Positions 26,792 through 32,928 of a stretch of DNA of 32,928 bases are shown here, piece by piece. Made by a program: the position numbers and the translations under genes. The DNA comes from Chrysochromulina tobinii (lineage: Eukaryota > Haptophyta > Prymnesiales > Chrysochromulinaceae): the NCBI GenBank assembly GCA_001275005.1, contig JWZX01002499.1, positions 1 to 32,928 of the forward strand, in the 5' to 3' direction. Position 1 is the first letter of the stretch; each line of letters starts with the position of its first letter. The notes under the pieces were generated by a model, which made no database searches, was not told the origin of the DNA, and worked only from the letters and a program-made list of their open reading frames with translations.

Positions 26792-26904
26792 AAAAGCAAA
26801 GCCGAAGGCTGCTTTACAGTGGTGGCTAGACGCGGCGCGCGCATACCATTTTGTTTCCCCACAGCCCTCTAGCGCTGGACGAAGGTCGACCCCCTCGACT
26901 CCCA
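26758..26904. repeat. Split direct repeat A1 (147 bp, element 5' end)
   Basis: Right boundary of the element, followed by host sequence GCGGCCGC. It contains the RT ORF start codon (26791), so the first 11 residues of that ORF are encoded by the repeat. Confidence 0.92.
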
Positions 26905-27037
26905 GCGGCCGCTACATTTGGTCTCCACAAGACTCGAGAAATCGAGACGCGTTCTCCCCCAACACACAGGCTGCCACGATGACGCATCTTCTTTCCTTGT
27001 GCAAAAAAGGAAAGCACGACGAAAGCACCGCGAAGCC

Positions 27038-27436
27038 ATGAGCGCCGACGACGATTTTGCCGCGCCAGTCGATCTTCGCATGCGCACGTTGCGCAACCAA
27101 TTTGCGGTCGCGGTTGCAGACGTTCTCGAAGGTGAAGGCGAGGCTGAGATGGGGGCTCGTTCGTCATTGCCTTTGAGCAAGGCTTTTGCTCAGCAGCTGA
27201 CTGAGACGACATGGATGTGGGCGACGACTGCCCTTGCACCAGACTTGGAGCGTTTTGCGAAACACGCCAAGCGCACGGTCATCAAACCCGAGGATGTGGT
27301 GCTCGCAGCTCGAAAGAATGAGGTTACGCATGTGCTCTTGGATAGAGAGGCACAGAGGCTGTGCGACAAGCGACAGTTGGACACTTTAGCCAAGCGACAG
27401 AAAGTAGGTGAGGGTTCGGGAGTCTCGGGACCGTGA
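27038..27436 (+). CDS. CENPS: CENP-S / MHF1 histone-fold protein
   Basis: 132 residues from the ATG at 27038 (MSADDDF). The frame is open for 40 more codons upstream, but that part is basic and not conserved, and it reaches almost to the retrotransposon edge. The histone fold shows LRNQFAVAVADVLE, then WATTALAPDLERFAKHAKRTVIKPEDVVLAARKN, which is the family hallmark. CENP-S pairs with CENP-X in the CENP-T-W-S-X kinetochore complex and, as MHF, assists FANCM at stalled forks. The retrotransposon ends 133 bp upstream of this ATG, so the promoter may be disturbed. Confidence 0.9.
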   Translation: MSADDDFAAPVDLRMRTLRNQFAVAVADVLEGEGEAEMGARSSLPLSKAFAQQLTETTWMWATTALAPDLERFAKHAKRTVIKPEDVVLAARKNEVTHVLLDREAQRLCDKRQLDTLAKRQKVGEGSGVSGP

Positions 27437-27616
27437 TTCAGAGCTAAGTGACCGTTCAAAAAAACTTTAACAACACGTACCTGCCTTAACTCTCGTCAGT
27501 GTCGGCGACAGGACCTTAGAGGTCGTACGTCCCTGGTGGGCGCAACTAGCGGACCGCAAGAGGCGTCCCCGTCGGTGCACCGCTGGTCCTTCTCGGCTCG
27601 CTGCGGGACCCAGCAT

Positions 27617-28225
27617 TCAGCAGCGAATGACACCTTCGCGAAGCTTGCCCCACACAAGCGAGGTGATCTTTCCAAGCGAGAGCTCGCCAGAGTACATCGC
27701 GTCGGTCAGGCAGTTCTTCTTTCCGTAGGTGCAGCACCACGCAAGCGAGTCCAAGGCAAGGATGTACTCGGCCCCGAGCGAGACGCCGAACGTCTTGACG
27801 CCCTCGAGCGAGAAGAGGCCGACGGCCGAGGCGCGTGCCATCTCGTCGGGCGTCGGCGGCCGTGGCGACTCGATCAGCATGCCCGGCAGAAGGCCATGCA
27901 TCAACGCGGCGCCACCCCTCGCAAGTCCGATGCCGCCCAGCACGAAGAGAAGCACGGTCATGCGACCAGCCCCGAAAAGCAGCAGCAGCATGCCAACCGC
28001 CGCGCTCGCGAATCCGAAGGAGCGGGCAAGCTTGATGCTGCGGTGGGCGCCGATGAGCGTGTGCAGGCCATCGGATGTGGGTGAAGGCTTTGGCTTTGCG
28101 CGCCAGGTTTCCGGGATGGGCAACGGCACACTGGTGGCCCCAGGTGGGGCGCACGAGCTAGGCTTGCCGCGGCGCGCCTCGCGCTCTTTCGCCAGCTGCG
28201 CAAGCTCGGATGCGTCCATCTTCAA
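27617..28225 (-). CDS. Hypothetical two-helix membrane protein
   Basis: 202 residues. The N-terminus is polar and Pro-rich (about 1-65). Two close hydrophobic segments follow: FGFASAAVGMLLLLFGAG at about 70-88 and TVLLFVLGGIGLARGGAAL at about 90-108. The C-terminal soluble region contains WCCTYGKKNC. I do not recognise the family. The single frame, clear membrane hairpin and convergent placement with CENP-S (180 bp between stops) support it as a gene. The alternative start two codons later (MDAS) cannot be excluded. Confidence 0.65.
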   Translation of the reverse strand: MKMDASELAQLAKEREARRGKPSSCAPPGATSVPLPIPETWRAKPKPSPTSDGLHTLIGAHRSIKLARSFGFASAAVGMLLLLFGAGRMTVLLFVLGGIGLARGGAALMHGLLPGMLIESPRPPTPDEMARASAVGLFSLEGVKTFGVSLGAEYILALDSLAWCCTYGKKNCLTDAMYSGELSLGKITSLVWGKLREGVIRC

Positions 28226-28784
28226 TTCCTCCCCTCAAAAGTCGGTCACTCACTCGTCATCACTTCGCTCCGCTCTGAGTTCGCGGTTGCTGTGAAGAGC
28301 TCGCCAAGGAATGTGTGAACTTACCGGAGCACGGACGGTGCGGTCTGCGTATCATGTGAATGCACGTGAAGAAGAGACACACGCGAGAGAGGGTCACGCT
28401 ATGACGCGTCAACGTTGAGTGAGCGGAGATAGCCGGAGACGGGGCATCATCGACAAGATCATCGATGTGGGAGGGTCAGGGTGGAGGTGGCCGGCGTGGG
28501 CCGGGCATCATCGATCATGATCGCATAGATGTGCGAGAGCGGCAGGAGGTTCGGGTTGCCCGCGGACGCGGTGTTTTGAAAGCAAAAAGCACGCATGAAA
28601 GCACGTCATTTCGCACTACATCACCGGCTGTGACGTGAGCGAACTCACGCTCGTGCATGCAGGACGACGTCCGCGCCTATTCGGACCCGCGCCCGAGATG
28701 TCTCGCACAAAACTCCTGTCACCTCTACCGACTGTGACACTGCGTTCGGAGGCATCGTGAAAGCTTCTCTGTGCATCCTCCTCG
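28226..28784. other. Intergenic spacer with short direct repeats
   Basis: About 560 bp. GGGCATCATCGA occurs twice (near 28442 and 28502) with ATCGATGTG/CATAGATGTG nearby. No ORF of note. It contains the promoter of the two-helix protein and the 3' end of the CBP3-like gene. Confidence 0.5.
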
Positions 28785-29624
28785 CTAGACAGAGGTCGCT
28801 CTCACGGGCTCGGCCCACGAGACGCGCCCCTTGAGCACGTCCTCTGAGGGCAGCGCCGCGAGGTGATCGCGCTGCGCGAGAAGGTATTCGGTCAGCCATC
28901 GGGCGCCCCTCTCGACGCCAGGGAGCGGGGTCCCTGTCTCGTCCACGAGCGGATCTCCCTCCTTGTCGACATACATGTTCTTGATGAGCAGGATGGCCAT
29001 CTCGTCACGCGGTGCGTCCGAGGCGAGCACCGCGTCCAGGTTCTTGCAGAAGCCGTGCCACGCGAACTGCGACGCCTTGAGGTGCTTCGAGATTTCTATG
29101 TAGCCCATCCGCTCACCGTTGGTCACGACGCCGTGCGAAAGGTCGAGTGACGCCTGATCCCAGACGTGCTCCATGAGCTCGCGGAAGAGCACGCTGTGCT
29201 TCTCCTTGGGCTCCATACGCAGCCGCACGTGCGCCACCCACGCGTGCAACCCTTTTAGTTGAAGGCGCGTGTAGAAGCGCTCTGGCAGGCGCGCGCCATC
29301 CTCTGCGGTGAAGATGGGCAGACCCGACTGCTCGAGCACGCGCATGTACATGTCGCCGCCTGCCGCCGCCTGCCACTGTTCATCGCCAAATGTGCCGCCA
29401 AGGCGCAACAGGCTCGACTGCCACCACGGCAGGTTCTGCAGCCGCTCAAGCTCCGCGATGAGCTTGCCAGACTTGGCCTGCTCTGACGCCTCGGGCGCGG
29501 CCGGCGCGGCTTCGGCGGAGGCAGTGCTCAGGGCACGTAAAGCAACCAGACGGCCATTCATTAGCGTTGAGGCGGGGCATGACGAGGACGTCCGACGCGC
29601 GGCGGCCAAGAGGGTACGACGCAT
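28785..29624 (-). CDS. CBP3/UQCC1-type cytochrome bc1 assembly chaperone
   Basis: 279 residues. The Arg/Ser/Ala-rich first 45 residues (MRRTLLAAARRTSSS) form a mitochondrial presequence. The conserved ubiquinol-cytochrome c chaperone domain follows: RFYTRLQLKGLHAWVAHVRLR, FRELMEHVWDQASLDL and FAWHGFCKNLDAVLASD, then an ALW-like helix (MAILLIKNMYVD). CBP3 binds the mitoribosome exit with CBP6 and stabilises newly made cytochrome b for complex III. The gene is divergent from the b561-like gene, with 155 bp between starts. Confidence 0.85.
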   Translation of the reverse strand: MRRTLLAAARRTSSSCPASTLMNGRLVALRALSTASAEAAPAAPEASEQAKSGKLIAELERLQNLPWWQSSLLRLGGTFGDEQWQAAAGGDMYMRVLEQSGLPIFTAEDGARLPERFYTRLQLKGLHAWVAHVRLRMEPKEKHSVLFRELMEHVWDQASLDLSHGVVTNGERMGYIEISKHLKASQFAWHGFCKNLDAVLASDAPRDEMAILLIKNMYVDKEGDPLVDETGTPLPGVERGARWLTEYLLAQRDHLAALPSEDVLKGRVSWAEPVRATSV

Positions 29625-29779
29625 TGGATCCTTCCAGGACAGTTCGAGGCTTTCCTTCGGATCCCGTTCGTATGAGCGCTGACGGCATAAAGCGCTGACG
29701 CATCACGAGTGTTCCAACCTAACCGACCAAGTTTACCACACATCATCCCCCTCCGCGGAATTCGCAATCGGGCGCCCGC
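29625..29779. promoter_or_regulatory. Probable bidirectional promoter for two mitochondrial genes
   Basis: The 155-bp gap between the divergent CBP3-like and cytochrome b561-like start codons must hold both 5' UTRs and promoters. No consensus element is obvious. This is inferred from position only. Confidence 0.5.
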
Positions 29780-30448
29780 ATGTTCTTCGCCACGCGCGCT
29801 CTGCGCAGCCCTGCATCCGGTGCCATCGTGCGCCGCCCGTTCAACCCACTGCGTGCCATGAGCGAGTCCGCTGAGCGCATCGAGCTTGCGTACGCCACCC
29901 CGCTCAAGTGGATGCACTGGATCTACGGTGCAGGCTTCTTGACATGCCTGGGCACCGTGCTGGCGTCGCAGCAGACGACCGGCGATACGTTCCTCGGGAC
30001 CAAAAACCAGACCAAGGGCAAGCTCATGATGATCCACAAATCAACCGCCGTCGTCCTGGCGGCGCTGGTCACGCCGCGGGTGCTGCTTCGACTGGCCACT
30101 GCAGCACCCAAGGCGCTGCCCGGCTCCTTCATGGAGCATTTCGCAGCGAACCTGAGCCATGTGAGCCTCTACGGGTTCATGCTTGCGATGCCGGCAACGG
30201 GCATGGCGATGGGCTACTACGGCGGTAATGGCATCCCATTCTACGGCCTCTACACCATACCAGGCATCCCCAAGGATAAGCGGACCAAGGAGGACGGCGC
30301 CTTCGCGGGTCAGCTTTTCAAGTGGCACAAGTGGCTCGGCAGCTTCATCTGGTACCTGGTGCCGCTCCACGTCGCGGGCGCCGCCCAGCACATGCTTCGA
30401 GGGCATGCCATCTGGGGACGCATCGTGCCTGGCATCAAGCCCGCGTAG
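29780..30448 (+). CDS. Mitochondrial prokaryote-type cytochrome b561
   Basis: 222 residues. The N-terminus MFFATRALRSPASGAIVRR is a typical mitochondrial presequence. Four transmembrane helices follow with the heme-ligand histidines of the bacterial CybB-type family: MHW near 46, a second in MIHKST, one in FKWHKWLG and one in VPLHVAGAAQHM. The family transfers electrons between quinol and acceptors through two b hemes. This bacterial-type b561 differs from the animal/plant ascorbate-reducing family. The mitochondrial presequence implies origin from an endosymbiont or later transfer. Confidence 0.85.
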   Translation: MFFATRALRSPASGAIVRRPFNPLRAMSESAERIELAYATPLKWMHWIYGAGFLTCLGTVLASQQTTGDTFLGTKNQTKGKLMMIHKSTAVVLAALVTPRVLLRLATAAPKALPGSFMEHFAANLSHVSLYGFMLAMPATGMAMGYYGGNGIPFYGLYTIPGIPKDKRTKEDGAFAGQLFKWHKWLGSFIWYLVPLHVAGAAQHMLRGHAIWGRIVPGIKPA

Positions 30449-30833
30449 AGCCTCTAAGAGGCGCTCACGACGGCGCTCGTAGGCGATCGCGCACACGGGG
30501 CTAGTCGCCAGAGCCCCTCGCCGCGAGGGCCGACAGCTTTCCCAGGAGGCGTAGACGGGCGTGCGGAGCGAAGCACCAACCCGGCCCGTTTGCAGCATGT
30601 ACGTTGTGTTTCCAAAACGTCAAGCGTCAACTTCATTCAGTTCCGGTCGAGAGAGGAGAGGGTCAAAGGCGAAAGGGCCCGCCTCGCGCCTGTGCGAGCT
30701 AGTTGTAACCGGACACGTATGTACGCCGGTCCGGTGACTTGGGTGTCGAATTATAAACATTGGCTGTGAATGACCTTTTCGGTGCGCTGGCACTGCCGTC
30801 GCTGGCACTGCCATCGTCACCGCGCAACGGGAC
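30449..30833. other. Intergenic spacer
   Basis: 385 bp. It holds a tandem CGCTGGCACTGCC(G/A)TCG pair near 30785-30815 just upstream of the methyltransferase ORF. No gene is supportable. Confidence 0.5.
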
Positions 30834-31808
30834 GTGCCATACGTGTTCGCAAACGTGTGCCACCCACCTTCATCGTTGACGCCGTCATCGTCGCCGTCGG
30901 CGTGCAACGTCCAGATCTTAGCGCCTCCTTTTAGAGGCAGCTGCCCACACGCGGAGGGTAAAGTCTCCGGGCTTCGGTGGTGCTGCTGGGAAGAGCACGA
31001 GGACCGCCACATCTCAGCCGCAATCTTGCGAGGCCAAGTACCTGACATGGAGTCGACTCCTGTCGGCCACTGGAAGCATCTGCTTCAGAGCTATCCGCCG
31101 GGGATTGTCGTCGATGCCGGCTCGCAGGTGGGCCTCTTCACCGGCATCGCGCTCGCATTCGGCCACCACGTCATCGCGGTGGATGCGAGGCCGGACCACA
31201 CAGAGATGCTCACGACTTCGCTCAAACTGAACGGGCTGGAGAGCGCGGCAACCGTTGTGCACGCGGCCCTCGGGAGTGAGTGCGGGAAGATGGTGACCAT
31301 CGAGCAGCACGAGCAGGGAAATCCAGGCTCGTCGCACATTGAGGGCTTCCGTCGTCTGCAGCAGCAGCAGCATAGCTCGCACGTACCGATGCTCTCGCTC
31401 GATTCGATCATTGCTTCGGCACGCCGAAACGCCGTCAACGGCATGCTCGGGGCGAAAGCTGGCAGTAAGATAGCAAAGTCTGCCCCGGTCCTCGCCCTCA
31501 AGCTCGACGTCGAAGGGTTGGAAGCTCGGGTGCTGATGGGTGCCGCACGCCTGATGGCGCCCATGCACCGCCCTAAGCTCATCATCATGGAAGTCTTCGT
31601 GAGCCGCCTGACGGCCTGCAACGTGCGAGATTTCATCGGCGGGTTTGGCCAGCTCAACTACACGGTCGACGTCTCGGCCCGGCTCAACATGCCTTATTGT
31701 GCCGACTCGAGCAGGTGCAAACAGTTGAGTGCGGCGCGCGGCCTCGGCCACTTCTTGGAAAGCTTGAGCAACGGGCAGGAGATGGACTTGGTATTCTTCC
31801 TGAACTGA
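30834..31808 (+). CDS. FkbM-family SAM-dependent methyltransferase
   Basis: 324 residues in the longest frame. The first 75 residues are Cys/Pro-rich and not typical, so the true start may be the ATG at 31047 or an upstream exon. The methyltransferase core shows motif I VVDAGSQVGLFTGIAL (SAM binding), the acidic end of strand 2 VIAVDARPDH, an LKLNGL helix, and the FkbM hallmark LKLDVEGLEARVLMGA followed by PKLIIMEVF. Family members mostly O-methylate sugars or polyketide-type products, and the substrate here is unknown. A short poly-Gln run (RLQQQQHSS) interrupts the middle. Confidence 0.82.
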   Translation: MPYVFANVCHPPSSLTPSSSPSACNVQILAPPFRGSCPHAEGKVSGLRWCCWEEHEDRHISAAILRGQVPDMESTPVGHWKHLLQSYPPGIVVDAGSQVGLFTGIALAFGHHVIAVDARPDHTEMLTTSLKLNGLESAATVVHAALGSECGKMVTIEQHEQGNPGSSHIEGFRRLQQQQHSSHVPMLSLDSIIASARRNAVNGMLGAKAGSKIAKSAPVLALKLDVEGLEARVLMGAARLMAPMHRPKLIIMEVFVSRLTACNVRDFIGGFGQLNYTVDVSARLNMPYCADSSRCKQLSAARGLGHFLESLSNGQEMDLVFFLN

Positions 31809-31954
31809 GCGCTCGCAGCAGATGGACTGAGCGCTCGCATCGGGCAGGCAGGGCAGGGGGAGCGCGGACGTACGCGGCACACGGTAGGAAAGCCCGTGTC
31901 GCGTCGACGTTGCCGTTCCGGGCGGTTTCTGGTGAGCGCGGTGCGGGAGCCGCG

Positions 31955-32335
31955 TCACCCCCGCTCGCCCCTTCGGCGTGATGGTCACCACCCCCGCTCG
32001 CCCCTTCGGTGTGATGGTCACCTACCCCCGCTCGCCCCTTCGGTGTGATGGTCACCACCCCCGCTCGCCCCTTCGGTGTGATGGTCACCACCCCCGCTCG
32101 CCCCTTCGGTGTGATGGTCACCTACCCCCGCTCGCCCCTTCGGTATGATGGTCACCACCCCTGCTCGCCCCTTCGGTGTGATGGTCACCTACCCCCGCTC
32201 GCCCCTTCGGTATGATGGTCACCACCCCCGCTCGCCCCTTCGGTATGATGGTCACCTACCCCCGCTCGCCCCTTCGGTATGATGGTCACCTACCCCCGCT
32301 CGCCCCTTCGGTGTGATGGTCACCTACCCCCCTAT
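31955..32335. repeat. Minisatellite, about 11 copies of a 33/34-bp unit
   Basis: The unit, CCCCCGCTCGCCCCTTCGG then T(G/A)TGATGGTCACC, recurs from about 31955 to 32335. Two variants occur: 33 bp with CACCACC and 34 bp with CACCTACC. The CGCTCG word starts at 31962, 31995, 32029, 32062, 32095, 32129, (32162 as TGCTCG), 32196, 32229, 32263 and 32297. In-frame translation gives an MTITPKGRAGV repeat, considered non-coding. Confidence 0.93.
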
Positions 32336-32801
32336 CTGGGGCTCGGAGATAGAAGCGGCGCCGAGACAGACACCAAGGCGACTGTGGCAGATCATGTTAT
32401 TGTACAGGATGTTGCTGCACTGTTGCAGCACGGCACGATCGTGCTTGACTCGTTTCGTTTGTTATTAACGGAACAGCCAGGTCGTCGCGCACACGACGGT
32501 CACGACGTGTGACGTGCTTATCACTATTTATATCGGTTATATCGGAGATATACTACTTGTAGCTCTACGCTATGTGACGAACCCCATGGTTGCCTAACGA
32601 AAGAGATGACGATCACAATACTGCACAGCGAAGCTAAACCCCGCACAATGGAGAGTCTGACACTGAAAGTGCGGGAAACGGTGAAGGTGGGCACGCGCAC
32701 AGGCCACGACAGGCCCACAGTCTCACTGCTCACACGCGGAGCGACGCTCGCTGTTTCGGTCTGAGTAAACTATTTGGGTACCCATTTATCGAGATTTCGA
32801 T
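32336..32801. other. Intergenic spacer, AT-richer than its surroundings
   Basis: 465 bp after the minisatellite with no convincing ORF. It contains TATATCGGTTATATCGGAGATATA near 32530-32552. It probably includes the promoter of the gene starting at 32802. Confidence 0.5.
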
Positions 32802-32928
32802 ATGGAGTTGACCCGGAGTGGACGCCGCTCCAAGGGCGGAGATGACGCCGCTCGCGGTCTCGGGGGCGGCAGTGCGGCACCGGTCACACCAAAAGCCGAA
32901 GGCCGAGCGGAGCGCCTGGCGAGCAAGG
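32802..32928 (+). CDS. 5' end of an unidentified gene (runs off window)
   Basis: An ATG in fair context (CGATATGG) opens a frame that stays open to the window edge (42 codons). It encodes a basic, Gly/Arg/Ala-rich, probably disordered N-terminus (MELTRSGRRSKGGDDAARG). No domain is visible, and the frame is too short to be certain it is coding. Confidence 0.4.
   Translation, partial: MELTRSGRRSKGGDDAARGLGGGSAAPVTPKAEGRAERLASK

Larger units (their letters stand above)
22665..26904 (-). mobile_element. Complete tyrosine-recombinase retrotransposon with split direct repeats (Ngaro/PAT-like)
   Basis: Read on the minus strand the order is A1 (26904-26758), RT-RNase H ORF, tyrosine recombinase ORF, B1 (23177-23069), A2 (23068-22922), 148 bp, B2 (22773-22665). 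The A copies (147 bp) and B copies (109 bp) match at every base I compared, and B1 abuts A2 with no gap. This is the split-direct-repeat plan of Ngaro/PAT-type YR elements, in which the internal B1-A2 junction reproduces the joined ends of the circular intermediate. There is no inverted terminal repeat as in DIRS1. Intact ORFs and matching repeats indicate recent insertion, between the ankyrin gene and CENP-S. No gag ORF is visible. Confidence 0.9.

Noticed and set aside
22665..26904. DIRS1-type element with inverted terminal repeats, or an LTR retrotransposon
   Set aside because: The repeats are direct and split (A1..B1A2..B2), and a tyrosine recombinase takes the place of a DDE integrase.
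27546..28154. Alternative minus-strand ORF overlapping the two-helix protein
   Set aside because: It has Arg/His-rich shadow composition, no membrane segments, and overlaps a better frame.
31684..32121. Minus-strand ORF with MTITPKGRAGV repeats
   Set aside because: It is a translation of the minisatellite and overlaps the methyltransferase 3' end. There is no independent support for coding.

Overview
The window looks like nuclear DNA from a GC-rich microalga with a complex (secondary, red-lineage) plastid, most likely a haptophyte. Supporting evidence: spliceosomal GT-AG introns in one gene; eukaryote-only proteins (VPS29, CENP-S/MHF1, CBP3/UQCC1, CAP-Gly); mitochondrial presequences; and a plastid-type ClpR4 whose N-terminus reads as a signal peptide followed by a transit-like segment. 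The segment after the presumed cleavage site lacks the Phe usual in stramenopiles, which weakly favours a haptophyte. No species assignment is claimed.

Layout. 1-3461 (minus) is a very long intact MULE-type transposase that runs off the left edge. It is followed by an array of twelve 15-bp motifs in alternating orientation (3624-3959). 4024-5807 (plus) is an MRS2/CorA-type Mg2+ transporter with two short introns, each flanked by direct repeats. 6160-8718 (minus) is an unusual fusion of a FAS-beta/SAT-like acyltransferase with a StrG-like 2OG-Fe(II) oxygenase. 9542-11149 (minus) is an ORF that opens with the tail of an RNase H domain, so it is probably a 5'-truncated retroelement. 11262-13742 is an ABCB-type half transporter. 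14069-14590 is a small four-helix membrane protein. 14801-15556 is an unrecognised basic protein. 15679-16422 is ClpR4. 16796-19130 is a CAP-Gly plus double CbbX-like AAA+ protein with an apparent single-base frameshift.

Three closely packed minus-strand genes follow (ankyrin-repeat, bestrophin-like, VPS29; 22450 to 19593). A complete 4,240-bp tyrosine-recombinase retrotransposon (22665-26904) then sits between the ankyrin gene and CENP-S. It has RT-RNase H and tyrosine-recombinase ORFs and perfect split direct repeats. The right side carries CENP-S, a two-helix membrane protein, a divergent pair of mitochondrial genes (CBP3/UQCC1 and a cytochrome b561-like protein), an FkbM-type methyltransferase, a 33/34-bp minisatellite and the start of one more gene.

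Gene cooperation is limited, as expected in a eukaryote. The clearest functional pairing is the divergent CBP3/b561 promoter, since both products are predicted mitochondrial and related to quinone or cytochrome b. The strongest novelty candidates are the acyltransferase-oxygenase fusion, the introner-like introns, the CAP-Gly/AAA+ fusion, and the palindrome-array/MULE unit.
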